64,000 nucleotides of DNA, taken from the NCBI GenBank assembly GCA_013180625.2, contig SNVD02013305.1:372001-436000 (forward strand), written 5' to 3'. Position 1 is the stretch's first letter. Each line of letters begins with the position of its first letter. Made by a program: the position numbers and the translations under genes. Shown piece after piece: positions 25,801 to 38,583 of this stretch. This stretch comes from Boswellia sacra (taxonomy: Eukaryota; Streptophyta; Magnoliopsida; Sapindales; Burseraceae). The notes under the pieces are model-generated. The model was given only the letters and a program-made list of their open reading frames with translations, ran no database searches and was not told the DNA's origin.

Positions 25801-27676
25801 TCAAATCATTTATTAATATAAAGACAAAAAATAGTTTGATAGAGTTTATTGGTAAGGTTGTTAAAAAAAAAGTTGGAATAAATTAATGATTTTTTCAATT
25901 TTGCTTTTCGCCGAACATTAAGGGGAAACATGAGAGTCCTAAGTGAAATTAATCGAATTAAAAATTTGATACATTTTGTACCTTTTTCATATTTGTAAGT
26001 CCACTTTGTATTAGCTCTGTACAACTAACACAATATCAATTTAGTAATATATCCTAACGTGGATTTCAAGCACGTTTGTTTCGACTTCTGTATTGATCAA
26101 AATAGTTTTTTTTTTAATATTAAAAGCTCTTCTAACTTTTTTTTTAGGCTATTTTGATTGTAAGAAAAGCTTATGAATGATTAAAAAAAACTATTTTATG
26201 TAGTTTAAGATGAACTTAAAATTGAGACTTTTAGAAAAAGCTCTTTTTGAGTTTTTTTTTTTAAGTTATAAAATATCAAATATACCCTTACCATATTTTA
26301 AAACATTTACTTTATCCTTCATTTCTAAAAAAGTTACTTTAATAATTTAATATTAATAAATACTTGTATATTTATCAAATCAAACAATCAAAAACTTTTT
26401 TTATAAAAGCTCTACTTTAATAAGATCAACTTCAATAAATTCTACTTGATACTATTTCAACTATACATAACTCCTGTAGTAATTAAGATGCATGTGAATA
26501 AGCATGTTATAAATGTTGTAATTTAATTTTCATATATATATCCACAATCTAGAATCCCATTATTGTCAATAAAAAGTATAGATAAGATAATTAATTACAT
26601 GTACATATCGCATTCTTTTTTGTCATATCCTCCATTTCAATTTTTTTTACTATTAAGGCTCTTTGTATTGTGGGTTCAACAAACGATACCTTAAATATAC
26701 AAGAAGGTAACAATATAACGTAATCTTATCTCCTTTATCTTGAAAATATTCCTTGCATTAGCTTCTTAATTAGTTAATTAACTATTGGGAGAGTAGTAAC
26801 AACTCTTCATTTAGAATTACATGTTAGAAAATTTAACATTTAATTAATCGAACTTCCTTCCCTTTCTAGTTTGATTAGCATATAATCACAACTAAATCTA
26901 TCTAGGTTTACTATTTTATGTGAAATTATTGTTTATAATAATAAATGTCAACCTCACCTCATGATCGATACATTAAAATTATAAACTTGGGTTGAAAGTA
27001 CATGCTTATACAACTATTTAACTTGTTTCTTTGTAGTTATCTCAGTGTTGTAAAGTTTTCGTTAATGGATTCTTTTGTTTTGTTATACATCATTAGTCGT
27101 ACACTACTGCACTTAATGATAATAATAAATAACAAAATTTTCTTGTACGTATTAAATTATATTATTAATTTAATTTTAGCTCATTTCTAGCTTGTTTTAC
27201 AAACGAAATGGGTTCATTTGTCTTATATTACAAGCATAATATAAAAAGGTATTTGTTGTGGGTATCTTCGTATGTTTTTTGAAAGTTTCTGCTTGGCCAT
27301 TATCGAAATTTTAATTAATTAACCATTAATTTACTTGAATATCATCGAGATTTAAAACCAAAATTTTCCTTTTGTTCCTTTCTAATGGAGACGATACCAT
27401 TCACTTTTCAACTAGTTTACCCGTGATGTAATGATGTTTAGCATTTGTAATTTGGAATCTAGAAGATAATGACAAGTTTACATGATTGTGACTATGAATT
27501 CTATAATACTGTTTTTGAAAATTAAAATTTGACTTTAGGACGAGGTTAGTTTCTAAACAATTCACACGCCATATGTCAATTTTTTCATAATTATGATTCA
27601 TTTGAAATAATTTTATGAGCGATATATAAGATCATATTCTTTTTTAAATGAAAAAAAAAACCCACATTTAGTTTTC

Positions 27677-27930
27677 AGGGTAACGCTACAATACAACCAA
27701 TGCATTCCATGCATCCGAGATTTTTTCATAAAGTTCGGGGTTTTTTTTGTGCGTAAAATTCGTGAAAATACATATAAAAGTTCAAGAATTCCATAAAAAA
27801 AGAAAAAAAAATCACAATTGTCAAAGTTTATATTCATTTTCTCAATCTTTATGCACAAAATCCGTAACTTCATACAAAAATTAAATACCAAACACATGTC
27901 ATGCACCTGGGTACATTGCAGTTTTTCCCT
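27677..27930. mobile_element. Possible small non-autonomous DNA transposon (MITE)
   Basis: The ends read AGGGTAACGCTACAAT... and, inverted, AGGGAAAAACTGCAAT.... They agree at about 14 of the first 21 positions. The flanking octamers TAGTTTTC and TAATTCTC match at 6 of 8 bases, as an old hAT-type target duplication might. No coding capacity. The mismatched ends make this tentative. Confidence 0.3.
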
Positions 27931-29298
27931 TAATTCTCACTACAACGAAACCCAACATTTCGATATTATTCGGTTTCCTTAATCTTTCAAGTTAATTACA
28001 TAAAAATTTAATTTAATTAAATTACTCTCTTTGCTTTGAATTTTAACGGAGAAACTTATTTAATTTTGGTTTAATAATTATCAAAAAAAAATCATAACAT
28101 ACATTTGCCAATAGCTGTTAAGTTAAATGGTTTTGGTACACAAATTAATAAATAAACACGTGTTCATAGGCACTGTATATATAATCTATTTATTACGAGT
28201 CATGTTATAATATAGTTATTGTATTTATATAGCAGTTTTATTGTAACATATAAAAATCATAAACATATATTTAAAAATCGTAAGTGAATAAAAAAATTGT
28301 ATTTATGACTTTTATATATTTTTTATTTACGATCTTTTTACATACAAATTTTATTTATTTATTTATAATTTTTGTGAAGTATTTATGATTTTTGTACAAA
28401 ATACACAGTTACCGTAGCAAAATTCATTTATTACTGAACTACTTATAATAAACAAAATTTCCAAACACGTAATGATTGCATCCAAAATTAATGTCCTCTC
28501 ACAACCGTACCGCATTTAATAATTTAAGTTTAGAGAATATAACAATAACAAATGGGGTCACTGGGGGCAACAATATTAATGTATACCATCTGATGCTGTT
28601 TTCATATTAAATGGAAAATTTACCAGTTCTAGGTCACCTGGGTCCGAATACCCTAACAAGCAAGACAATGGGGTTTAAGTAGTGATTATTTGGTACCTGC
28701 CCTTTTGCTGACTTTGATTTTTCTAAAGCTTTGGTAGATGACTTTGAATTGCTTTTGATTTATTAAGTCTCCATTTCCTCAACAACTATCTTTAAGCACA
28801 TGAAACTTGAATTGACGAGCTGCATTCTTTTTGCCATTTTTTTTTTTTGGAAGTCTTGGTTAAGTTTATAATGCCATCAGTCTTGGCTTGATTGGTGGTA
28901 GAGAATGTCCCTGGTCATAAGTTAGTGACCGACTGAAGTGGCAACATATATTGATATGAATAGATAACAACTTCAAATTGCCGTATTTTTGAAATTAATT
29001 AGAATTGTCTCATAATTTGATTTTCACTTGCTTTTTGAAGATATTGTATCATAAAGATATTATTAATGAATCGTGTGATAAAAATTTATTAAGTTTTTTC
29101 CCTACTTCAATATTATCTTTATAACTTTTTTTTTTTTAAATTCAGACTCCCGTATCAAATGAATCATTTATATCTGCCTCGATCTGACCTCAACTGGAGG
29201 TCAATCATCGTTCTTATTAACCATTAATAGTACCTTTAATTTTTATTCGGAAATCAGAAGGGAACCTTGATATGTTACTCTACCCCTTTCTTGTTTTC

Positions 29299-29550
29299 TC
29301 ACTCAAATAGGTTAATTTCTTGAATTCTCCTAACAGAATCAATGATGTTTATCTTTGCCAATTTTATAATGAATGCGTTCTCACATGGAAGGGCAAGAGG
29401 GATATGGTGACGGTGATCGATGAAGCTTGTCTGAAAGGGTTGAAGATAAAGCTGCTGATGAGTGTGGAATTGGATTGTTGCAGCTAGCAAAGCAACGCAA
29501 AGCAAGAAAATGCATGTGGGTGAGAAGAAAGATAACATAACCATTAGCAT
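29299..29550 (-). CDS. Hypothetical short secreted-peptide-like ORF
   Basis: An 83-codon ORF starts with a strongly hydrophobic stretch (SPTCIFLLCVALLAATI) that would pass for a signal peptide, followed by a His-rich segment (FIDHRHHIPLALPC). I recognise no CLE, IDA, RGF or other peptide-hormone motif at its end. No neighbouring gene supports it. It may be a small secreted peptide precursor or chance. Confidence 0.2.
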   Translation of the reverse strand: MLMVMLSFFSPTCIFLLCVALLAATIQFHTHQQLYLQPFQTSFIDHRHHIPLALPCENAFIIKLAKINIIDSVRRIQEINLFE

Positions 29551-32500
29551 GTGGGCGGAAAAAACTTAAACAAATGGGACAAACTCAACGTGTACATCTA
29601 CCATTTCTTATCTGTGGTCGACCTTCTCTCCATGTGACAATGTGATACCGTACATTTATTGTGCTGATTTTTCAAACATGGAATGGAATCGCTATGCATG
29701 GCCCATGATGAGGCTACACCAAGGATGTGACATCGTCAAATTTAAGAATGCTTTGATCATCATCATCATCCTGTTAGATAATTTTGGGATTCCTGTCCAG
29801 CTGGGTCAATAAATTGGCAATATTTAATGTGGTGAGGTCCAGTGGATAAGCTCATTTGAATGTTAAAAGCTAAGTAGTGAGACTAGAATTGAGAATTAAA
29901 AGAGAACTATGAATACACATTGATATATGTATAAACGCATTGATGAACGAGAAGACCAAAATTATGCTTTTGTTAAGCTGTTAGGTTGCAAAAGCCCATC
30001 TGAGTTGCTGATTTTCTGGAGCAAAGTCTTGCTCGTTGGAATAAATGGACAGGGACATTCATGGGGGCTTTAAAAGCCTTGTTTGACTAAAGCAAATAGG
30101 GGGAGACAAACTTGTCACCTGAGTGGATTGCTGATTACTAAAAGATGGAAACATCAACTCTCTATAGAGGGAACTAGACATAATATTAAAAAGATCAGCT
30201 TATCATGGAAAAATTTATTTGCCACTTGCACAGGGGAAGATTTTTTGGTTGCAGACAGTAAAAAATTATGGTTATGGAAAGCATTTTGAACAACACTTTA
30301 GAGGAAGTTGGAGTCTTGATGAGAGGTGAGCAATTATTCTAATTTCTAAACAAGCATGCTAAAACATAACTATATCAGTAACTAGTTTCTCATAATTTTG
30401 GTCAGCTAAACAATTAGAAGTGGTGAATTTGATTATTTATTGTGGAAGTAACATGGGTTGGGTATCTTTAAGGTGAAGGGAACAAGTGAGGCCAAATTGC
30501 CAATGATGATGCATGTCCTTTGGCTTCATGACTGCGTAAAATGATTGAAGGGACAAAAGCTGAGCCCCTCTCAGCTGGTTTGGCTCTCAGGCTTTCACTC
30601 CATCAGCAGTCACATTCACTGCATGCACACACAGGGTGGATGCCACCATATTCATTTTTTATTTCATAAATTTACAAACAAGATTTTGTTCCATTAAAAA
30701 CTACAAAGTACTTGACATTTATAAAGATCTACAACACTGAATTAGATACAATATTTGGTATGGAAAGGAAGAAGGTGACCAAATCAATTCAAATTTTATT
30801 ACATAATTTGACAGAATAACATTGATATTGTGCAATAAGTGTGTAGTAAAGTGAGAATGCATGCCATCATCAACAGCCTTGCCTGGTCTTTGTCTACCCA
30901 TTTGTTGAAAGTAGGGACCATTTTACTATTGAATCATGTATCCGAAATTTGATCAAACTTCTGCATGCCTACACTATTTGTTTCAGCTTTAAGCAACCTC
31001 TATCAAAAAGAAAAGCTGCCGACGACCAAAAGAAAAAATTGAAAGCAAAAGCTTCAAGTTTCAGTTTCCTCAAACAAGCAAAAATCAATCGCATCATACC
31101 TTAGAACATTTTGTTGCCACAAATCACCAGCACCATCACTACATAAGTCCTAATTTAAACTGTGCCTTACTCTTTTCTGCTTTTTTTTAGATAGTTTTAA
31201 CTTTTGTTTGAAAGAGGCATGTTAATATCTTGAAGAATTTGTAATTATCCTTAAGTTTTGTATCCAATTGTCGAAAGAAGTAATTAATTGATTAAAAATC
31301 ATTGAATACAGTATCAAAATGATTTCAATAATAAAATTATTGGTAGTTCTTAAAAATTACGGAAATTCACTTGTGTTTTGTGCATTTAATGATTTTTACA
31401 TAGTCTTTCATGAAATTTATAATGTCTTTAAGAAAATTTATATAGTCTTTAAAGCGTTAACGTGTACTTTGATATACACATTAAGAGTATCCTAAAATTA
31501 TCTAGTTTTCTTACACACTTTTAAAATTTTTAATATACATGCCTTCAAAAGATAGATTAACAATACCCTTTTTCTTTATCATGGAATTTTATAAGTATTG
31601 AAATTGTTCTTTAATGATTATATTCTTTCACTATACCTTAATGGAGTAAAGACCAACCACCACAACAACCAACTTAACTACCTTTCATATATACTATTAT
31701 TGTTTAAGGGCACAAAAGATCTTTATAGCCCCATAAGTAGAACATGGAGGGACAGTAGTTGAGTGGTACAGTAAAATCAATTGATGGTAATAATAATGGG
31801 TAGTCATATAGCACATGCATGTAAATGACAGAATAATGAGAACCTACTTCCACTGATTAATTTGTTTCTTATTTCATTGACTGCTAAGCTAGCAGCATTT
31901 TTTCATTTGGAAATCTTTATGGCCCAAAGTTTGTTTTCTCACCAACCTGACCAAGGAGGTCTCCATCCAATTGTTCTTGCATTTATTGAACCAATTTGCT
32001 TTGTGTTTCCTTGCTTTTTCAGAAAATATGTAACACAAGAAGCACAGAGTGCTTTGCTTGGACTTTAAGATGTGTTGACAACACTCCATTGGAAAATGTG
32101 ATTCTCGACTACAAAACTACTAGAAGATTATAATACAATTCGTTAACATTAAAAGAGCAATCTTAACTTGTGTCCTAATGTTACATAGATATTTATACAA
32201 TCTCAAGAGAATTTATAATTTTAGACGAAATTTACACAATTTTCAGGACAACTTATACAATTTTTTAGGACTTAACATGTGTTTTTTTAAGACACACGTT
32301 ATGACTACTCATATTAAAAACATAGTGTTTATCATAAGACCAGTTGTTATGAATATGTTGAATGGAATTCATCTTTAAAAATATACTTGTAAGAGTAACA
32401 TATGCATATAACCTCAATTACTAAACCGTAACATAACATGTGGATTTTAATTGGGCATTACATAATTTGGTGTCCATAAAATTATTTTTTTTTCATTAAT

Positions 32501-33363
32501 TTTCTCATCAACTTTTTTTCCCAAAGAATAAGGGAAACATACAAAGAATTCTCTTGAGCAGCATTAGATAGCAAAATCTTTTTCCATCGGAGAGGAAAGC
32601 TAATAAAAGCTCATCATCTAACCACAGCAACCACCCCATGATAAAGCTCATCATCTATTTCTAACCAGAGGCAGGCAACCGCCAACAACCCCATTATAAA
32701 GGAGCATAACCACTTCATAAAATCTTAAAATACAAGTTTTCAATTTGGCTTGGGAGTACATGAATTTGGAAGTAAGAAAAACAATATTTTCATACTAGTT
32801 AACCATATAGACGGTAACGGCTCTCGAAATGTTTTTACAATGATTTAAGGAAAAAGGTATCATTCCAATTCATTCAACTAACTGAGAGTAGCAGCTACTC
32901 TTCTCCAATCTTTGATGTTTCTCTGACCCCAGATCACAATTTAACTTGAAAACAATTAGACGTGATGTAAATCTGAATCTTCCTTATTATTACTCGTACC
33001 CTTAAATCCCAATGCAACAAATATGTTTTCTCAAATCAAAGTCCCGATGCAACAAACATGTTTTCTTAAATAAAGTGCTGCCAAAAGCATCTATTCTGCA
33101 CTCATTACTGCAGCTGCAAACTATTAATCTGCCAGTGTAAACTTGGATCATTCTGGATTAGCACACGCCAAAAAAATGAAAAAGTGGTAATCAGAATTTT
33201 ATTACAACTACAGATTTCTTGCCAATTTCTGTGCAGCAATTTAATAAATAAACTTGCACATTCCAATTGTTACTGCCATTTCACCTCAAAGTTTGCTGCT
33301 TTCCAGGCAATCACATTAAACAAAAGACTTCATATCTACACAATTTCGTTTCAACACCAATCT

Positions 33364-36322
33364 CTAGGTACATTTCTGATGCTGATGCCGACGCCTATGG
33401 AAAGCTTGACGAGGCTTGTGGTAACGTTTTCGGCCTGCAGATAAATAGAACTTTGGGGCTGGACCTCTAGAAGCAGGAGGAAAAGATTCGGGTGGCATCC
33501 CAGAAGAAGATGACGGATTGTGACCCCATTGATGCTTCCTGGCTCTTTTATAAGAACCACGGAGTTCAAGTTTATCTTGATGTTGGGATCTTCTATAAGG
33601 ACAACGGTGTTCAAACTCAAATTGATACCGTGATCTCCTCCAATGATCACTGTGCTCAACCTCATCTTCATATCGAGATCTTGTAATAGAGCTATGGTGC
33701 TCAAACTCTTCTCCTGGTCTCAGATCCATGTCCAAGAGTTGGTCATCATATTGAAGTTCCTCCCTTCTGTATATATCTGTCCCAGATGGAGGGCTCATTG
33801 CGGCCGGTGGCAGATGCAAAACTTTGCCTAAAGGTGGACGTGCCACGGGATATGCATTTACTTCCCTTCTATGTCCCACAGCATCCTCTGAGTACAGGTC
33901 GTCCCTGCCAGCAAAATCATGCCTTTCTTCTTCCCAACCATAGTGCCTGCTATGATCATGGTATAAGGATGTCTGTGTTTCAGCTCTTGGAATTCGATGC
34001 AGCACGTGCACAAATGTATGGTTTTCACCTTTCCAGTTTCTGCGCGGTCGTTTGGACACTACATGATCTACAAATATAGGAGCTTCTACCCTTGGATTTT
34101 CACGAGACCTTTTGGATTTGGGGCCTTCCCTCGCAAATTTGAAAAGATTGCACAAATTCTTCACCTATTAACCAGTATAAGAGAATTAAAAATCCAAATA
34201 GGAAAGGCACACAAAAGGAAAGTCCTTGACAATTCAAGCCACTATATCCATAACTGAAAACAATCAGACCTGATTATAGGTCAATTGACAATCAAACTTG
34301 TGCGTGGTGTAATAATTATCTTTGATGATCTCTTTAAACTCCCTCTCTGGTAATGGCAAGCACTTCTCCAGAATAGTGAACCGTACCTACCATAAACAAT
34401 TTTAAGGTTTTCCCCAGAGTAAGTATTCCAAACTCATCGAATAGCTGCATAAACTTAATATTGCTACCTATAATCACAAGCAATTTTAAACTGTTACAGG
34501 AAATCACAATGCCAAGAACCAAAGATAAAAATTTGACCAACCACTGGGACTGGGCCACCAAATAACTGGGTTTTTACATTTAGAAATGTACCTGACATTT
34601 GGTGTAATCTCAAACACAATTCCTATGGTTACAAAATTACTGACCTCCGTTAAGTTTCTCCAATTATCGCAATCCTCTCCACAATTAACATTGAACTTCG
34701 TTTAACGCTTACTTTGTTAAAGGGAGATTTGTAACAATTGTTAAGAAATCACTTAAAAACTTAAGTTGATAGGTAAGAGTCCAACAACAATATTAAGTTC
34801 TTATACAGTCTCTCAAATGACGAGGCCAAACACAACCACAAACACTGATTACTGTTATCATTTGATTAATGCAAACACACCTTGTTATTGTTATTTAATT
34901 CACACAATAGGGGAAATTGAACACAAAACTGCTTACCATGGTACTATTTTAAGAAACAACTTGATTTAAAATTTTAACTAATAGATAAGAGACCCAAAAA
35001 TAGAATTTAAGCTCTAACAATGATTAAGTAAACGTCTAGCGGAACTACAGTGATTTAAATAAGACTTTTTTAGATAGAACTTGTGTTGAACACTCCACAT
35101 ATAATTTCTGATCTCTCAGCTTCTTATCTGTCTCCTCTGTTGATAATCCATCTCTCAAACCAGTTCAAACAATGGACTTTAGCCCTAACTGAAAATCCCA
35201 GATAAAAATTGAACTACCTACAAACAATAAATGATCTGGAATATGATAATAAATTGCATTTTACCGCAGGTACATATAAAAAGTTATATACATGCATGCA
35301 ATGAGACAACCAACATAAATAACAAGTATAATTTGGGGTGAAGATAATTCTTGGAAGCTTCAAAACAAAGCACTTGCAACCATACTTGAGAGGAAATGTA
35401 AAGTCCCAACAACAAAGAAAATCAGATATGAAGTTCAGATGCTTGAAACATTATTGATTAAAAAAGAAAAAAAAAATGAACTGAGAAAACCCCTAACCTG
35501 AGACGGAAATGCCGAATTGAATGCTTTGGGCTCTATATTATAGCCCCCGGGTCCTGCAGCTTTATAGATGCCATGCATCAACTTTGAATCAATATCAAAC
35601 AAAAATAGCCTCATTCCTCTATAGATTTTCGAAACTATCTCTTTCATGTTTGAAGGCAACCCTAAAACCTTATAATGAAAACAATCCCCCTTCGTCTTAG
35701 AACTGCACATAAATATCATCCCTTTAGCTTCATCCTTCATCCTCCTCTTGTTAGAAGCTTTTTGTTTCGCTCTATTCTTGGCGATCACTCCATTCATACG
35801 CCTAAAAGATATCTTTTTCTTGCCTCTTCTCCTCGACTCGATCACCTCCTCTTCTGTATTTTCTTCGGTGCCTGAAACTCCTCTTTCGTGTTCTTCAAGA
35901 TGCTTAGACTTGTCCTGAATCCCAAGAACAAGATTTGATTCTCCACCATTCATCTTCATTTGCTTAGATGTAGCTATTCCACTATCAACATGATCGGCCA
36001 TATCATTCTCATCAGATGTAGCCATTCCAGCTCCAACACTATCCACTGAATTTGATGGAACCATCTCAATATCAACATTATTCATCATTATATCATTATC
36101 CAATTTTGATATTACAGCACTTCTCAATTTCGGCTTTGGAACCATTTTATTCTTTCCGAGTCCTTTGGGTCCTCTTCCCAACCCAATCACTTTCTTTTCA
36201 GACCCTTCTGATTTTTCTTCATTTTTTGTATCTTCTAAATTCTTCAGCTCTTCTTGTCCATTTCTAAATTTACTCACCTCTCTTGCTTTATGTCTTCTCA
36301 TCCTCTTTTCACCTAAAACCAT
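33364..36322 (-). CDS. DCD-domain protein (development and cell death family)
   Basis: Three exons, 36322-35498, 34386-34270 and 34164-33364, join in frame (825, 117 and 801 nt) to give 580 residues. Residues 1-195 are basic and acidic low-complexity sequence with nuclear-localisation-like clusters (RRRGKKKISFRR, NKRRMK). The DCD domain follows at about 200-320: GMIFMCSSKTKGDCF, VLGLPSNMKEIV, LFLFDIDSKLMHGIY, FNSAFPSQVRFTI. The C-terminal half is rich in Arg, His and Tyr and contains four 15-residue repeats. DCD proteins are plant-specific; some (N-rich proteins, NRPs) respond to stress and influence programmed cell death. The function of this member is not evident. The start at 36322 is the first ATG of the open frame; a second ATG lies seven codons in. 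A 5' untranslated exon probably lies towards 37250. Confidence 0.85.
33535..33711 (-). repeat. 45-bp coding minisatellite (four 15-residue repeats) in the DCD gene
   Basis: The last exon contains four consecutive 15-residue units beginning FEHHSS, VEHSDH, FEHRCP and LELRGS. Each has an aromatic/aliphatic-Glu-His start and an R-S/A-R/Q-Y/H segment in the middle. The DNA period is 45 bp, so copy-number change would keep the frame. Confidence 0.8.
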
Positions 36323-38583
36323 AACAGATGCTTTTAGATGCCCACTCTACTCCAGAACCCCAAGAACCAATTATAACTTTGCACCATGCATCTTCACAAG
36401 ATGTAATCAAACCATCTCTACGCCAAACCAAATCCCTACCGTCCTTATTCCAGTTTTCATGACAGCACCTTCAGCAATCAACAATCTGCATTACCAAATG
36501 CAAATTATCAAACACCGTAGTCAGCAAATCCTTATTCACTCTCTCTTACATCTATACATGTATGTAAATACAAGCATTTGCGTTGCTAAATTTGTTTTTA
36601 GAATTGAAATCACTTCATTTAGCAAACCCAAAAAAGATCGAAGGTTAGACTTTTTACAGTATCAAAATTGACAAATGCTTACTAGTCATTTTCAATCTCT
36701 CTCGTCTCACTCTCACCTTCCTCTTCTCTACTAACAAACCTATTTGCTCACCCCGGTGGAAAGTGGAGAACACCTATCTCTTTGTACAAATTATCATCTT
36801 CTATTCCTTCTATTTTTCCAACTTTTAAAATAAGTTTCATACGCCAAGTTGAGCATAGAAGAAACAAGCTACAAGCTCCCAACAACTCAAAACGGAGCAA
36901 ATGAGCAGAAAAACTACAAACAAATAGCAAGAAAAGATTCATTACAAACACTAATGTCGAATAGAGAGAGCTGCAAGCGTGCATTCATTGGAAGGTTGAA
37001 AGTCTTCAAGCTGTTGACTTGGAAATGGGAAGTTAACTCAGCACTTACTACAAAGAATCGCTTAACACAATTAAAATTTAATTGTTAACATTTGGAAACA
37101 AAGAAAAAGCAAGACTTCAGCTACCAACGTCAACGTCTAACAAATTACAGGCAAAAAAGTGGCTGAATTTAATGCAAAGATTGTTTGATCAGATAAGGAA
37201 ACTCACTTTTGTTTGTTAACGAGATTGCTTCAGTTCAGCGTAGCGTTATTGGGGATTGAGAGATACGATTTTTTACCAGAAAATGAGGAGATTGGATACG
37301 ATGACGTTTTGTTTAAGCGATTCTTGAAGCTGAAATGAAGCAAGCAACGAGATTCTCAGAAGGAGAGATGATTTAAATTTAAGTGAAGGCTGGCTGTTGC
37401 TTGCTCTTGCCGTGTATTGACTCAGTGGCGGTTGACTTGACATGGACTTCGATTTGGAGCCCAGTACACGTGGCCAAATTAGATATTCCCTTAACTTTTA
37501 TTTTATTTTATTTCTTTTTTAAAAAGAATTGTATTTTCTTATTATATTAATTACTAAAATATCTTCCTAATCTGTTAAATAAATTATTTTATTATTTTTA
37601 GTAAATTTTGTAATAAAAAAATAATTTTACTGATTTTATAATAAAAATATCAAAATTCCTAAGCCTAAGATACATTTTAAGACTCCCCGCCCCTATATAC
37701 AAAATCATAAAGTCATCTGATTAAAATTTAAGATTTTATAATTAATTTCTAAAAAATTCGTCATATGATTCTTAATTATTATATCTTTCAATTAGTTATA
37801 TTGTTATGACCAGATATTTATGAAATAATTAACTTTCGGTAAAATTTAAAAAAAAAGTGATACTAACAAAGCAAATATATATTTTTTGTTACAAAAGTTT
37901 ATTTCATGATTTTGGCGAACGATTTCCGATAAAGGTAGATTTATTGTATTTTATTGGAGGGGGAATTTTCGTTAAATTTATAAAAAATTTGAAGTATTTT
38001 AATTTAGCTTGTTGAGAAGAATTTTCATATTAGATCCTTAATAAAATCTATTATGCCAAATTGTTAATTGGCTAAGAGTTACCTCAACCTTATTCATGTC
38101 CATTAAAATTCCAAATGAGTATCAACTGTATGAGAATAAAAACCGTTATTATAAGATTAGGATATCACTTATTTAATTATTTTTTCTGATTTTTATTTTT
38201 GCAATCATATTACATCTAACAGTGATGTTTAAATATTATTTGTTCGAAGCAAAGCACCTGATTGGGAGAGAAGAACTTGGGAGCAGTGGGCGCCACATAG
38301 GCGCCACGCGAGCGTGATGCACTTATGTGGCGTATGCTCTTCCGTCCGCGATAGTGTAGCGGATGTCCTCAAGCTCTTCTTTGATTGGGAAATACAAAAT
38401 AAATTTACATCCAGAGTTGCATGTGCCAAAAGAATAAGTTGAAAAATGACTGCCAAAAGAATGTAATGGATACAAAAGAGTGATCTCTGCAGTTGCACAG
38501 ATGAATAATACACATCAAATTCTTCAATGAATGCTCAGGCAACCTCTAACCTTAACCTTCTTTGGCTACAATTAGTGTTTGCG
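36323..38583. other. Interval between the DCD and rhomboid genes
   Basis: The left part (36323 to about 37270) probably holds the DCD gene's 5' leader, perhaps with an intron ending at the TTTTAG just before or within the first codons, and its promoter. The stretch 37480-38220 is very AT-rich. A GC-rich block at about 38265-38370 has short inverted words (GGCGCCACATAGGCGCC). It shares a TAGTGTAGCGG word with the block at 24935-24965, perhaps the same decayed transposon family. No gene is supported. Confidence 0.45.

Larger units (their letters stand above)
22802..33363. other. Long gene-poor AT-rich interval
   Basis: About 10.6 kb with no convincing gene on either strand. The ORFs are short, AT-driven and without recognisable domains. 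Notable contents are a 20-bp direct duplication near 24731-24770 next to a GC-rich block (24785-25015), a possible MITE at 27677-27930 and a short secreted-peptide-like ORF at 29299-29550. Long A/T runs occur throughout, as at 25519-25530 and 26110-26260. The stretch around 32510-33350 probably includes the 3' end of the DCD gene transcript. Confidence 0.5.

Noticed and set aside
22802..33363. miRNA precursors in the gene-poor interval
   Set aside because: I looked for the common conserved plant miRNA sequences and for long imperfect stems by eye and found none; a folding search would be needed to exclude novel ones.
33351..33704. 117-codon ORF overlapping the DCD exon in another frame
   Set aside because: The 45-bp repeat is a multiple of three, so it keeps all frames open there. 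The DCD frame is the one joined by splice sites to a known domain.
36748..36984. Minus-strand ORF of 78 codons with a hydrophobic segment upstream of the DCD gene
   Set aside because: It lies in the presumed leader or promoter of that gene and has no family signature; an upstream ORF is possible but not supported.
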